This document shows positions 16,701-25,687 of a DNA stretch of 64,000 bases, one piece after another. Numbering within the stretch: the stretch's first letter is position 1; each line of letters opens with the position of its first letter. This stretch comes from Alphaproteobacteria bacterium. Lineage in GTDB: Bacteria > Pseudomonadota > Alphaproteobacteria > DSM-16000 > Inquilinaceae. The DNA lies in the NCBI GenBank assembly GCA_028277405.1, contig JANQGH010000070.1:124001-188000 (forward strand). The letters run 5' to 3'. A program made the position numbers and the translations under genes. The notes under the pieces were generated by a model. It saw nothing but the letters and a program-made list of their open reading frames with translations. It was not told where the DNA came from and made no database searches.

Positions 16701-19284
16701 GGTCGCCAGTTCGCAGACCAAGGGCGGCCCAGATGGCCTCGACCAAACCGTCACCCTCGACTTCCAACGGCTGACCTACGAAAGTGATATTCTGACCCAG
16801 GACGGTCAGATTGTTCCCGGGCAAGTGTTCGCGTCGGGGCCGCCGGAACCGGGCCAAAGGGACGCGCTGGACACGCCGGATAGCCCGACAGGCAAGAGCC
16901 CGGTCTACGTTCTTCGCATCGACGATGACACCTGGATCGAGCTCGACAGCTATGATCTGTCGCTGCCGCCCACAGCGAGTTCGGCGGGGCGCCTAAGCCT
17001 GACGCGGCAACCGGACGGGCAAGGCGCCAAGCTCGCGGCGCAGCTTGAAGGAAACCCAACCACTTTCGACCTCGAAGTGTGGCAGGTCGGAATAAGCGAT
17101 CGAACACCGATCGCCAGCTACGAGTTGGGCTTCGCCCAGATCCTGTCGGTCGAGCAGTCGGGCGGCATCGAGAGCGCAGCCATAGAGTTCGGCACGTTTG
17201 CCGAGGCGTTTGACGCCGACGGGGATGGGGTCGCCGACTTCACGTTTGAAACGGGGGCTACCCCCGGAGCGGGATTGGCCGCCTCCGTGGCCGGGTTCGA
17301 TTGGCCAGGCCCCGATGAAACGCCGCAGCCCCCTGCCCCGCTTACCTTCTACCTGAAGCTCGGCGACGGTGCGCACGACGCCTCCTTCAACACGCCGGAA
17401 GGATGGATCGAGGTCGATGCCTACGATCTCGGTCTGTCGATACCGGCCAGCCCAATAGGTCAGGGACCGCCGCCACCCGTCGGTTTCTCGGGCCTCGCTC
17501 TCGACCTGGCCGACGCCACGCTCGACCTGTCGGACATCTACGGCTTCTTGCTGAACGGTGGTGTCACCGACGCCGCGCTGGTGGGGGTTGCAACGGATGG
17601 TCAAGGCGAGACCACCGAGTTCTTCCGGCTGGGGCTCACCAGGGCGATCGTCGATACCGCCTCGGAAACAGCGGGGCAGACGGGGCTTGACTATCGGCTG
17701 ACGCTGCAATTGCAAGAAGATGTCGGCGGCTCCGGCCTCACATGGGAAACCACCGCGCTCGACCTGAACGGCAATCCGCTGCCCCCAGAGGTCTTCGATC
17801 CCGAAGAGATCACGCAACGGGATGCAGCACCGCCCCTTGATGGCGAATCCGGTATTGGCGGGGATGGGCTGGTCTACGTGATGCGGCTGGACAACGGCGC
17901 TTGGGTTGAGATTGACGGTTTTTCGTTCGGCGCGGATGCCGGCGATCCCGCGAGGCCCAACGCGCTGATCATAGACCGTACCTCCGACGCGTTTAGCGCC
18001 GCACTTGCCGCCGACGCCACGAAGGGCCTTGAGCAAGGCCTGCTGGAGATCGAGGTCTGGCGCGTTGACGAAGACGGCTCTCAAGCAGTGGCCAGCTACG
18101 ATTTCCGAAAGGTCCTGGCATCCGACTTCATCGCGACCGGGGATGGTGCGGAGCGGCTTGTTTTCGCGGTCAACGAATTCACGCAGACCACCAGAGCGAT
18201 CGACCCGACGAGTTCGCGAGCCGAAACGGTGTCCTGGGACTTCGCCGGGGGACGGCCCCTGGGCGCTGCGCAGGCCGGTTTCGATTGGGACCAGTCGCTC
18301 GCCGGCGGAACCTTCGTCGGCGGCCTCAGCTATTACCTTTACATCGGCGACGGGTCGGTAGGTTCGCCAGTTAACGGTGACTATGATCTGGATCCTGATT
18401 GGGTGGCGATCGACGATTTCTCGTTCGATATCGCGCGCCCCATTGCGTTCGTAAGAGGGGAAGGCCATTCCGAGGTAGGGGCCACAAGGTCCGGCGGCCT
18501 GTCGGTCAATGTGGACAGCGACGCCTTCGACTTCTCTCGTCTCGACGCCAGGCAGTTCGACGGAACGCTCAGCGACGTCGCGCTGGTCGGTGTCTCCCAA
18601 ACGGAACCTGACGGGCCGGATGTCGCCCTGTTCAAGGTCGAGCTTGAGGGGGCCTACATCGCCGAGTCGTCAACCAAGGCTGATGTCGGCGGGTTGGATC
18701 AGGTCCTGACCTTCTTCAGCAATCAGATCTCCGTGGAGACACGATCGGCCGTCGGGGGTATCGAAACCAACTCCGCGTTCGACGATTATCGCATGTCGGA
18801 CCCCGCGGCCCCGCTGCAAGTCGGCGACGAACCGTCCAGCGGTGACGAGCTGATCTATGTGTTCAAGTACGGCGATGCGGACTGGGAGACGCTCGACAGT
18901 TTCGCGTTTGGCGCGTCGACGTCCGAGTCAACGTCTTCATCTGCTGCCACGACGCGCGGGCTGACGGTCACGCGAACAAGCGACGACCTTAGCGCGCTGT
19001 TTGCCCGGCACGCGGCCCTGGGCGCCGACCCCGAACTTCTCGATGTCGAGGTCTGGCGGTTGGAGAACAAGGAGTATGTGCCGGTCGCCAACTTCACCTT
19101 CGACGGCACGTTGGTCGAAGACTTTGCTTTGAACGGCGACGGCACCGAGACCATCCAGTTCGAATTCACCAGGTTCGCCAATGACTTCGTCTCCGGCGAG
19201 CCGGATGAACGGCCCGGCTTCGATTGGGACATCATCCAGGGCGCTTCGGCAGACGACGTTCCGAACGATTTCGACTGGATGTAG
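13729..19284 (+). CDS. Giant RTX/cadherin protein with six Hcp-like modules
   Basis: A 1851-residue protein. Domains in order: RTX nonapeptides of GGxGND type (about 50-118), a VCBS/cadherin-like domain (182-288), a GYVSGATVFADADGDG Ig-like region (289-410), an Ala-rich helical stretch to about 590, a short RTX-like patch (GTDENDFVDGRGGADVFD), and two cadherin-like domains (670-870) each with PDFEAPxDAxGDNxYE. Three tandem A-B pairs then run to the end (A at 872, 1203, 1531; B at 1055, 1380, 1706). A modules follow the Hcp tube-protein pattern: YFLKIEG, GWIEVDAFAFG, then SSQTKGGxDGLDQTVTLDF. B modules are a shorter version ending LEVW...IASY...IEF. RTX suggests calcium-dependent type I secretion, but no transporter is adjacent. 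Start ATG follows AAAGGGGGA. Confidence 0.88.
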   Translation: MPSFWKSSFRRSEKQAESIWNSQVESSTDYRISDAGQWRFGGWRADEIVGTDGNDWLFGLRGNDRLIGGAGNDRVFGGSGNDEIEGDEGDDLLSGGSGDDTLIGGAGTDLLLGGRGDDTAHFQSTFDDYAISRIGPVWRVEHLGGEGADGTDFLAGVERLVFADGFEVFLDDRNTLPFGITDQASVDEAATIDKAAADGLLANDIDFNGDTLTVGTVEGAAVNVGAEITLPSGALLTVNEDGSYSYDPNGVFNDLGAGEEATDSFVYQASDGEGLSAPVTVEITITGSVALTQGAAIDGYVSGATVFADADGDGQPDQGEASALTDASGNFVLADAEGQLVLSGGIDVSTGLPFLGQLRAPAGSTVVTPLTTLIVVLMELGLTQQGAAARIVDAFGLNDVGDLTGFDPIAAALSGDPGQSANGINAQSVAVQVQNTIQQVAALLNGAGLEPGQAQNAAIDALAGALAETTGPIDLSDPSVIAAIVNTASGGGPLSEETLAGAASVIAETNGATQTAAQNPGDAVSALEEIAQVQVVVQTGAAPALAEAGGANDSSAAEEAFTGQALDDAVVDAADDVGDVDGGTTGSDLPETFAGTDENDFVDGRGGADVFDLRAYSKLGYEITIGQNGAPTIIKDIDPGDGDTGTDTLVNVEMAFFADARVFLDGSNSAPVLIDRISTLTQENETDTGLRFTVVDPDGDDIGYSLSGGADKDLFDIDPSTGFVTFKVAPDFEAPDDADGDNTYEIVIRASDAFDFIEFDGSVSVANVDETPVFTSQGLVAIAENETAPVYMPAAFDPDGQPVKLSLLGGPDASLFVFNAVTEELRFRLPPDFEAPRDANGDNIYEVTIGADDGSAVSTQNVQVRVENTPGDEPLTYFLKIEGLERGNSTDPGYPADEGWIEVDAFAFGVNGNIVVTPGETDVEIGQPGLSNLTINFGAAGFDMARLDANLVSGAPLGDAILVGISSEAFGPNGEPPSDRELVRFEVTGPAVASSQTKGGPDGLDQTVTLDFQRLTYESDILTQDGQIVPGQVFASGPPEPGQRDALDTPDSPTGKSPVYVLRIDDDTWIELDSYDLSLPPTASSAGRLSLTRQPDGQGAKLAAQLEGNPTTFDLEVWQVGISDRTPIASYELGFAQILSVEQSGGIESAAIEFGTFAEAFDADGDGVADFTFETGATPGAGLAASVAGFDWPGPDETPQPPAPLTFYLKLGDGAHDASFNTPEGWIEVDAYDLGLSIPASPIGQGPPPPVGFSGLALDLADATLDLSDIYGFLLNGGVTDAALVGVATDGQGETTEFFRLGLTRAIVDTASETAGQTGLDYRLTLQLQEDVGGSGLTWETTALDLNGNPLPPEVFDPEEITQRDAAPPLDGESGIGGDGLVYVMRLDNGAWVEIDGFSFGADAGDPARPNALIIDRTSDAFSAALAADATKGLEQGLLEIEVWRVDEDGSQAVASYDFRKVLASDFIATGDGAERLVFAVNEFTQTTRAIDPTSSRAETVSWDFAGGRPLGAAQAGFDWDQSLAGGTFVGGLSYYLYIGDGSVGSPVNGDYDLDPDWVAIDDFSFDIARPIAFVRGEGHSEVGATRSGGLSVNVDSDAFDFSRLDARQFDGTLSDVALVGVSQTEPDGPDVALFKVELEGAYIAESSTKADVGGLDQVLTFFSNQISVETRSAVGGIETNSAFDDYRMSDPAAPLQVGDEPSSGDELIYVFKYGDADWETLDSFAFGASTSESTSSSAATTRGLTVTRTSDDLSALFARHAALGADPELLDVEVWRLENKEYVPVANFTFDGTLVEDFALNGDGTETIQFEFTRFANDFVSGEPDERPGFDWDIIQGASADDVPNDFDWM

Positions 19285-19396
19285 CAGGCTGTTCTAAAGA
19301 GCGCTCGGGCGTCGGCGCATACCGCTTTGGGTTTGCGCCCGGGCCTATTCTGTGCGACGCGTTCTGCCTTGAGTTGCGGAACGGAGGCCAGCGCCC

Positions 19397-20638
19397 ATGC
19401 GAATGGCGAACATCGCGTTGCTGATGGTGGTCGTGCTCGACATCATGGGCCAGGGGCTGCTGTTTCCGATCATCAACAATCTGATCATGGACCCGTCGTT
19501 AGGGTTCATGCCCGAAGGCACGTCGGTCAGCACGCGCCAACTTGGCTATGGCCTGGTGATCGGCACCTTCTTCCTGTTCTGGTTTCTGGGCGCGGCCTAC
19601 ATCTCCAAGGTGTCCGACTATATCGGCCGCAAGCAGGGCATCATGATCTGCCTGTCTGGTGCGCTGGCCGGCTACATCCTCACCATCCTCGCCCTGGTCT
19701 TTCAGAGTTTCATTCTGCTGCTGATTGGGCGCGCGATTTCCGGCTTCACCGCAGGGAACCAACCGATCGCCCAGGCGGCTCTGGTCGATATGAGCGAATC
19801 GGATGAGCAGCGGACGCGTTACATGGGCCTGATCATTGTGGCCTTCGCGATCGGTTTGGTCATCGGACCCGTAATCGGCGGCGTGCTCACTGACCAAGGC
19901 TTGATCGGGGCCATCGCCTCGTTGGAACTACCGTTCTACGTCGCCTGCGCGCTGATCATCCTCAACATGGTCCTGATCGCGATCTACTTCCACAATGTGA
20001 ACTTCACCAGGCGCAAGCTTAAGTTCCGGCCGGTCGAGATCTTTCTGACGCTTTGGCAGGCGTCAAAAAGGCCGAATGTCGCCAAGGTCTCGATCGTCTT
20101 CTTTTTCGAGCAGCTGGGCATCGTCAGTTTTTACGTCTTCATGGACAATTACTTCTTCAGCCGCTTTCAGTTCGACATCTTTCAAAACAGCATCGCCATG
20201 CTTGTTCTGGGCGTCACGATGGGCGTGTTCAGCGGCTTTCTGGTCGGGCCGATCAGCAAGCAGGCCCGCAAGACAAGCATCGTCTTCGCCGGCATCACCA
20301 TCATGGCGCTGGCGGAGGTCGTGTTCATCATCAACGACTCGGCGTTCTTCGCCTACCTCACGATCGTGCCACTGATCGCGGCCTTCGGCATCGTCTACCC
20401 GACCATGCTGACCCTGTTTTCCGCCTGTGTCGACGAGACCGAGCAGGGCTGGGTGATGGGGGTCTCGGTTGCCTTGTTCACATTGGGCGCCGGCATCATC
20501 TCGATCGTCGGCGGGCCGCTGATGGCCATCGATATCCGGCTGCCCTTCTTCGTCTCGATCTGCAGCTTCGTGATCGCCCTGGGCCTTATCGGCCTCTTGT
20601 GGCGAGGCGCGGACGTACAGAAGCTGAACGCCGGCTGA
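19397..20638 (+). CDS. MFS transporter, first of three tandem paralogues
   Basis: A 413-residue, 12-helix major facilitator protein of DHA1/TetA type. It has motif A SDYIGRKQG after helix 2 and the conserved helix-4/5 block GFTAGNQPIAQAALVD. EIFLTLWQASKRPNVA follows in the central loop, and EQGWVMGVSVALFTLGAG lies in helix 10-11. All three tandem proteins share these blocks. This one is the most diverged (for example MGQGLLFPIINNL instead of GLVIPVLTTLLLDPS). The substrate is unknown, and drug/proton antiport is only a family-level guess. It starts 112 bp after the RTX gene. Confidence 0.9.
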   Translation: MRMANIALLMVVVLDIMGQGLLFPIINNLIMDPSLGFMPEGTSVSTRQLGYGLVIGTFFLFWFLGAAYISKVSDYIGRKQGIMICLSGALAGYILTILALVFQSFILLLIGRAISGFTAGNQPIAQAALVDMSESDEQRTRYMGLIIVAFAIGLVIGPVIGGVLTDQGLIGAIASLELPFYVACALIILNMVLIAIYFHNVNFTRRKLKFRPVEIFLTLWQASKRPNVAKVSIVFFFEQLGIVSFYVFMDNYFFSRFQFDIFQNSIAMLVLGVTMGVFSGFLVGPISKQARKTSIVFAGITIMALAEVVFIINDSAFFAYLTIVPLIAAFGIVYPTMLTLFSACVDETEQGWVMGVSVALFTLGAGIISIVGGPLMAIDIRLPFFVSICSFVIALGLIGLLWRGADVQKLNAG

Positions 20639-20750
20639 CACGACCCAATCAATACGAGCCCCGCCCGGTGCAGTCGCAAATTGGGGTTTTCAAGCCGCGA
20701 CCCATGTGCGACGCCTTGAAAAGGCTGGGTCAAATTGGGATTCGCCAACC

Positions 20751-21992
20751 ATGAAGATCGCGACGATCTCGCTTTACATGGTGATCATGCTGGACGTCAT
20801 GGGCCAAGGGCTTGTGATCCCGGTTCTGACCACACTGCTGCTGGATCCCAGCCAGACACTGCTGGACAGCAACACGCCGACGGGCACGCGCGAGCTTTAT
20901 TTCGGCATCACGATGGGCGTGTTCTTCCTCAGCTGGTTTCTCGGCGCGGCCTATATCTCCAAGCTGTCGGACTTCATCGGCCGCAAGCAGGGGCTGTTGA
21001 TCTGCCTGGGCGGCGCGTTCCTTGGCTATGTGCTGACCGTGCTCGCCCTTTATCTCAGCAGTTTTGTACTGTTGCTGGTGGCGCGCATCATCACGGGCTT
21101 CACCGCCGGCAACCAGCCGATCGCCCAGGCCGCCTTCGTCGACGAAAGCACCAGCCCCGAGCAGAAAACCAGACTGATGGGCTATGTCATCGTCGCGATC
21201 AGTGTGGGCCTCTTGATCGGCCCGCTGTTGGGCGGGCTGCTGACCAATCAGGCGCTTCTGGGCAACCTGGCATCGGTCCAGGCGCCGTTTTACGCCGCCA
21301 GCGTTCTCGTGTTCATCAACATCGTTCTGGTCGTCATCTTCTATCACAACGTCAAATTCGAACGCCGGCCGATCAAGATCAAAATCACCGATGTTTTCTT
21401 AACGCTGTGGCACGCCGCCAAGCGGCCGGTCGTCTTGCGCCTGGCGTTGGTCTTCTTCTGCTCGCAGTTGTCCCTCAACACGTTCTTCGTGTTCCTGGAC
21501 AATTTCCTTTACAGCCGCTTTCAGTTCGACACCACGCAGAACAGCATCATTCTGATCGTGTTCGGCATCGGGATGGCCGCATCGGGCGCGTTCCTGGTGG
21601 GCCCGCTCGACCGCCGCTTTCCCAAGAAGAGCATCATCTACGCCACGCTATTCGTCATGGGGCTGGGATTGCTGATCGTCATGTTCAACCCCGCCGGCGG
21701 CCTGTCCTATGTCGCCATCCTGCCCTACGTCGTCGCGTTCGGGATCAACTACCCGCTGATGTTGAGCCTGTTCTCCGCAAGCGTGGACGAGAAGGAACAG
21801 GGCTGGGTCATGGGCGTGACCGTGGCGCTTTACACGCTGGGGGGCGGGATCATCTCGTTCCTGGGCGGCCAGATGATGGCGATCAGCATCTACCTGCCCT
21901 ATTCCGTGGCGCTGGCCGCCGTCGTGATCGCGATGATCCTGATTTTCACCCTATGGCGCGGTGAGAGGTTCCGGGCCCTGGACCCGCGCTGA
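20751..21992 (+). CDS. MFS transporter, second tandem paralogue
   Basis: A 413-residue, 12-helix MFS protein. It shares GLVIPVLTTLLLDPS at helix 1, ELYFGITMGVFFLSWFLGAAY at helix 2, motif A SDFIGRKQG, and EKEQGWVMGVTVALYTLGGG with its downstream neighbour. Similarity to the third copy is visible even at base level over long runs, which points to a tandem duplication more recent than the split from the first copy. The start is the ATG at 20751. An in-frame ATG at 20706 has no matching residues in the paralogues. Confidence 0.9.
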   Translation: MKIATISLYMVIMLDVMGQGLVIPVLTTLLLDPSQTLLDSNTPTGTRELYFGITMGVFFLSWFLGAAYISKLSDFIGRKQGLLICLGGAFLGYVLTVLALYLSSFVLLLVARIITGFTAGNQPIAQAAFVDESTSPEQKTRLMGYVIVAISVGLLIGPLLGGLLTNQALLGNLASVQAPFYAASVLVFINIVLVVIFYHNVKFERRPIKIKITDVFLTLWHAAKRPVVLRLALVFFCSQLSLNTFFVFLDNFLYSRFQFDTTQNSIILIVFGIGMAASGAFLVGPLDRRFPKKSIIYATLFVMGLGLLIVMFNPAGGLSYVAILPYVVAFGINYPLMLSLFSASVDEKEQGWVMGVTVALYTLGGGIISFLGGQMMAISIYLPYSVALAAVVIAMILIFTLWRGERFRALDPR

Positions 21993-22037
21993 CATGTACG
22001 CGCGATCGGCCCGCACCGGCCGAAGGCCGAAGTCGGC

Positions 22038-23300
22038 ATGAAACTCGGCATCCTGTCCGTCTACTTCGTGATCACGCTGGACATCATGAGCCAGGGGCTG
22101 GTGATCCCGGTCCTGACCACCCTGCTGCTGGACCCCAGCCAGCCCTTCCTGCCGGCCCACACGACGGCCGGCACGCGGGAGCTGTATTTCGGCCTCACAA
22201 TGGGCCTGTTCTTCCTGAGCTGGTTTCTCGGCGCCGCTTACATCTCGAAACTGTCGGACTTCATCGGGCGCAAGCTGGGCCTGCTGATCTGCCTTGGCGG
22301 CTCGTTCACTGGCTATGCGCTGACCGTCGTCGCGGTCTATCTCGAAAGCTTCCCCTTGCTGCTGATCGCCCGCATCGTCGCGGGCTTCACCGCCGGAAAC
22401 CAGCCCATCGCGCAGGCGGCACTTGTCGACGAGAGCACCAACGATCAGGAAAAGACCCGGTTCATGGGCTACGTCATCGTCGCCGGCAGCCTGGGCCTTC
22501 TGATCGGACCGATCCTCGGCGGCGTTCTGACCGACGACGCACTCTTGGGCAATCTCGCCTCAATGCAGGCGCCGTTTTACGCCGCCGCCATCCTGGTGTT
22601 CGTGAACATCCTGCTGGTCTCGGCCTTTTTCCACAATGTCGATTTCGAACGCAGGCCCGTGAAGATCAAGGTGACGGATGTCTTCCTGACGCTGTGGCAC
22701 GCCGCCAAGCGGCCGGTGGTTCTGCGCCTGTCGCTGGTGTTCTTCTGCTCGCAGTTCGCCTTCAACACCTATCTGGTATTTTTGAACGACTTCCTGTTCA
22801 GCCGTTTCCAGTTCACCACGGCCCAGAACTCCATCGTCCTGTTCTTGTTCGGGATCGCAATGGCCGCACCCGGTGCGTTCCTGGTCGGCCCGATCGACAG
22901 GCGCTTTTCCAAGAAGACCGTGATCTGCGCGACGCTGTTGCTGATGGCGCTAGGCCTCTTGGCCATCATGGCCAATCCCATCGGCATCCTGTCTTACGGG
23001 GCCGCCCTGCCCTTCGTGCTGGCCTTCGCGATCAACTATCCGATGATGCTGAGCCTGTTTTCCGCCAGCGTGGACGAAAAGGAACAGGGCTGGGTGATGG
23101 GCGTGACCGTGGCGCTCTACACGCTCGGCGCCGGGATCACGTCCGTGCTCGGCGGACAGTTGATGGCCATCAGCATCTACCTGCCCTACACCATTGCCTT
23201 GGGCGCGATTGCGCTGGCGCTGATCCTGGTTTTCAGCCTGTGGCGCGGCGATGCGTTCCGCGCCCTGGACCCTCGGCCGGCCCCGGACGGGGCGGCTTGA
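22038..23300 (+). CDS. MFS transporter, third tandem paralogue
   Basis: A 420-residue, 12-helix MFS protein, closest to the second copy. It opens with MKLGILSVYFVITLDIMSQG and has motif A SDFIGRKLG, GFTAGNQPIAQAALVDES and VTDVFLTLWHAAKRPVVLRL. The C-terminus is a short hydrophilic tail (DPRPAPDGAA). It lies 45 bp after the second paralogue, so the three could be co-transcribed and might work as distinct pumps for related compounds. The substrate is unknown. It converges on the glycosyltransferase gene with a 5-bp gap. Confidence 0.9.
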   Translation: MKLGILSVYFVITLDIMSQGLVIPVLTTLLLDPSQPFLPAHTTAGTRELYFGLTMGLFFLSWFLGAAYISKLSDFIGRKLGLLICLGGSFTGYALTVVAVYLESFPLLLIARIVAGFTAGNQPIAQAALVDESTNDQEKTRFMGYVIVAGSLGLLIGPILGGVLTDDALLGNLASMQAPFYAAAILVFVNILLVSAFFHNVDFERRPVKIKVTDVFLTLWHAAKRPVVLRLSLVFFCSQFAFNTYLVFLNDFLFSRFQFTTAQNSIVLFLFGIAMAAPGAFLVGPIDRRFSKKTVICATLLLMALGLLAIMANPIGILSYGAALPFVLAFAINYPMMLSLFSASVDEKEQGWVMGVTVALYTLGAGITSVLGGQLMAISIYLPYTIALGAIALALILVFSLWRGDAFRALDPRPAPDGAA

Positions 23301-23305
23301 CGCGC

Positions 23306-25051
23306 TTATTTCGTCGCGTCGACCGTCTTGGCTTTGCCCTTGCCGGCCGGTTTCCGCGCCTTCTTTTCAGGCCGTGCCGGTGGGTCACCCGTGTCGCGCC
23401 AGCGCAGATGGCGGGCCAACGTGATCCAGCCCGTATCCGTGATGCTGCCGCCCTCCGTTATGCTGTCCTCCGGCAACAACGCCCCCAGCCTGGCGCCGTC
23501 CGAACCGGCAGAGAAATAAGGGTCCTGCGACGGCATACCCAGCCTCGGCGAAAAGGCGATCACATCCTTCGGCAGCGCCGGGGAGGCGCCGAGCACGCGG
23601 TGGTCGTCCTCTCGCCAAAAGGCGGACGGATAGGACGCGAACATGCGGTACGGGTCGAGCGCCCGGCCGCCCTGCTGTTTGCGGCCGCCCGTGTCGGCCT
23701 CGGCCGCCGCCAGCCGGCGGGTCTCCAGCTCGCGCCATAACTCCTGGTATTGCGGGATGATGTTGCGCCAGTCATAGAGCCTGGCGACACGGTCACGGCC
23801 CGCCGCACCCATCCTGGCGCGCAGGTCGGCATCGGTGGCGAGCTTGGCGATCGCCCGGCCCGCCGCCCCGATATCCATCCACACGGTCTGGGTGATCGCG
23901 TGCAGATACTCGGCGAAGTCGAGATAGAAGCACTCATAGCGCCAAGCGGTGCGCCGCCCGGCGTCCGGCGGCGGCATCGCGGTGGCCACCGTCATGCCGG
24001 TGGCGCCATCCTCGATCGTGTCGCGAAAACCGTCCCAATCGGTCGCCACCACCGGCAAGCCGGCCGCCATGGCCTCCACCGGAACCAGGCCGAACGTCTC
24101 TTGAATGTTGTCGACCAGGGCCACGAACAGGTCGGCCGCGTGCCAGATATTCTCGCGTACCCGCGGCTTTTGGCCGTCGACATAATGAAACACGACATCG
24201 GGTGCCACCTGCCGCGCGGTATCGAGAAAGGCGTTCTTGTCCTTGTCGTCGCGAAACCAGCCGCACCAGATCATGTGCAGCTTCGCGTCGATCGCCTCCG
24301 CCGCCTGCTGCAGCGCCAGACAGGTCGGCCCGGGGTTCAGCTTGCGCTTGGCCGCCAGCCGCCCGACGAACAGGGCGGCAACATCCTCGTCGCCGATGTT
24401 CAGGCGCCGCCGCAGTGCCCGGCCCGCCTCGCGTCGCTGATCCGTCGGCGCGAACACATCCTCGTTGACGCCGAGCGGGATCACCGGCAGTTCGACCGGG
24501 CAAGATGGTTTGCCGCCAAACCGCTCCTTCAGGTAGGCGCTTTCGGCGTCCAGCACCTCCTTGATCATGCCCTGCACCGCCCGGGACGGGCAGATGACCG
24601 CGTCCCATGCCTCCGTCGGCGCGCGCAGCATGTCGACGAGGCCATTGACCACCCGGTCGCTGGCCGTCGTGTGGGCCACGCCGCAGATCGAGAACGCGTA
24701 CGGGTCGGCACGGCGGCGCCACCAGGCGAACTCGCCGATCAGCGGATCGGGCCGCCACACCAGCCCAGTCTGCCGCGCCTTGTGGATCGCCGCATAGGGC
24801 ACATGGACGACCTTCGTACCTTCCGGCGGCTTGGTCCCCACCTCATCGCGCCATTGATCGACCAGGGCAAGAAAGGCCTTGCTCTCCTTCACGCTGGGCG
24901 AGGCGACGAAGAACTGCTCATAGCCGCCGTGGCGCACCAGCCCTTTCAGGAAGGACTCGCCCGCCGCCTGCCGGCCCTCAACCCGCTCGCCGACCCGATA
25001 GGCCTCGGGCCTGAAAAGCATCACCGGGTTGGGAGGGGTGGACGAAGGCAT
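23306..25051 (-). CDS. GT4-type glycosyltransferase
   Basis: A 581-residue protein. The C-terminal GT-B half is recognisable: LFVGRLAAKRKLNP starts the donor domain, and the family E-x7-E-like block reads ETFGLVPVEAMAAGLPVVATDWDGFRDTIEDG. DRVARLYDWRNIIPQYQELW closes it. The N-terminal acceptor half includes HVPYAAIHKARQTG and an ICPSRAVQGMI patch. A lysine/alanine/proline-rich tail (ARPEKKARKPAGKGKAK) ends the protein. It has no signal or membrane helix. The start is set at the ATG at 25051, where family-like sequence begins. The frame is open 84 codons further upstream, without support. The acceptor is unknown. Confidence 0.85.
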   Translation of the reverse strand: MPSSTPPNPVMLFRPEAYRVGERVEGRQAAGESFLKGLVRHGGYEQFFVASPSVKESKAFLALVDQWRDEVGTKPPEGTKVVHVPYAAIHKARQTGLVWRPDPLIGEFAWWRRRADPYAFSICGVAHTTASDRVVNGLVDMLRAPTEAWDAVICPSRAVQGMIKEVLDAESAYLKERFGGKPSCPVELPVIPLGVNEDVFAPTDQRREAGRALRRRLNIGDEDVAALFVGRLAAKRKLNPGPTCLALQQAAEAIDAKLHMIWCGWFRDDKDKNAFLDTARQVAPDVVFHYVDGQKPRVRENIWHAADLFVALVDNIQETFGLVPVEAMAAGLPVVATDWDGFRDTIEDGATGMTVATAMPPPDAGRRTAWRYECFYLDFAEYLHAITQTVWMDIGAAGRAIAKLATDADLRARMGAAGRDRVARLYDWRNIIPQYQELWRELETRRLAAAEADTGGRKQQGGRALDPYRMFASYPSAFWREDDHRVLGASPALPKDVIAFSPRLGMPSQDPYFSAGSDGARLGALLPEDSITEGGSITDTGWITLARHLRWRDTGDPPARPEKKARKPAGKGKAKTVDATK

Positions 25052-25242
25052 GGTCGGACGCCGCTGAACGGTCGAAGAGAATCTGCCTGCGGTTCTAGCG
25101 CTAGTTGCGATGTCGGGCAATGAAGCTGCAATCACCGGTTCGCGGCGTGAGACCGCGAAGCTCCCCGCCGCGCCGGCCTGAAGACACCACAGACTCCGCC
25201 TTCTCGGCGGCTTGACGCGGGCCTGCGACGTGATGTCGAATT

Positions 25243-25261
25243 GATAATAAGAGTCGTTCTC
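25243..25261. promoter_or_regulatory. Fur-box candidate upstream of the glycosyltransferase/intergenic RNA region
   Basis: GATAATAAGAGTCGTTCTC matches the classical 19-bp Fur consensus at 14 of 19 positions by eye. It lies 192 bp upstream of the glycosyltransferase start and well away from the ABC operon, so its target is uncertain. Confidence 0.45.
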
Positions 25262-25430
25262 AACAACACTCGCTGAACCGCTTCTGTCCAATTGGGGGGA
25301 CATTCATGATCGGGTCGAAATCAGGCGCATCTTTTTCCGTCGGCACCAACGCACCGCCCGCCCACATTGACTGACGCCAACGGCCCGTCGCGGCTGCGCG
25401 AGTGGTAACACGGCGATGACGTCGCGGCGC

Positions 25431-25470
25431 GATCATGGCTGGCTCGAGAAGGCCAGCCACGACCATGATC
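25431..25470. other. Imperfect hairpin in intergenic region
   Basis: GATCATG and GCTGGC pair with GCCAGC and CATGATC around an 8-base loop, with a 6-base bulge on the right arm. The 13 paired bases form a stable stem in the middle of an otherwise empty region. It could be part of a small RNA or an attenuator, but there is no T-tract. Confidence 0.45.
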
Positions 25471-25668
25471 TTGACGAACTGCTGATGTGCGGGCTTGGGA
25501 ACCCTGGCGACTGTTGCGAGGCCGGGGCTGTTGCATGGGCGCTCGACACCCTGTGCCATCGCTCAGTCGAGAGCCCGCCGCTACAGCCAGGCCAGGCGAG
25601 CAAAGATCAACCGAGCAAATCTGGCCACCTTACCTCCAGAGACACCAGAAAACCGGACAAGCAAGAAC

Positions 25669-25687
25669 GCGAATGAGAATCAGTTGC
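25669..25687. promoter_or_regulatory. Fur-box-like operator of the first iron ABC operon
   Basis: GCGAATGAGAATCAGTTGC, 61 bp upstream of the binding-protein start, matches the classical Fur consensus at 13 of 19 positions. It shares its GCrAA...TTsGC ends with three other sites in this window (30448, 30470 and 36689). It probably gives iron repression of the operon starting at 25748. Confidence 0.7.

Noticed and set aside
16993..18600. Long minus-strand open frame opposite the RTX gene (535 codons)
   Set aside because: It is the antisense of conserved Hcp-like modules, has no domain similarity and reflects GC-rich codon bias.
16342..19284. Type VI secretion locus suggested by Hcp-like domains
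   Set aside because: No sheath, baseplate, VgrG or ClpV gene is in the window, and the modules sit in an RTX-type protein.
25306..25374. 22-residue frame in the iron intergenic region
   Set aside because: It has a purine-rich sequence upstream but is too short, with no recognisable feature, to call as a gene.
25416..25676. 86-codon plus-strand frame overlapping the Fur-like site
   Set aside because: There is no ribosome-binding site, no family resemblance, and it runs into the operator of the next operon.
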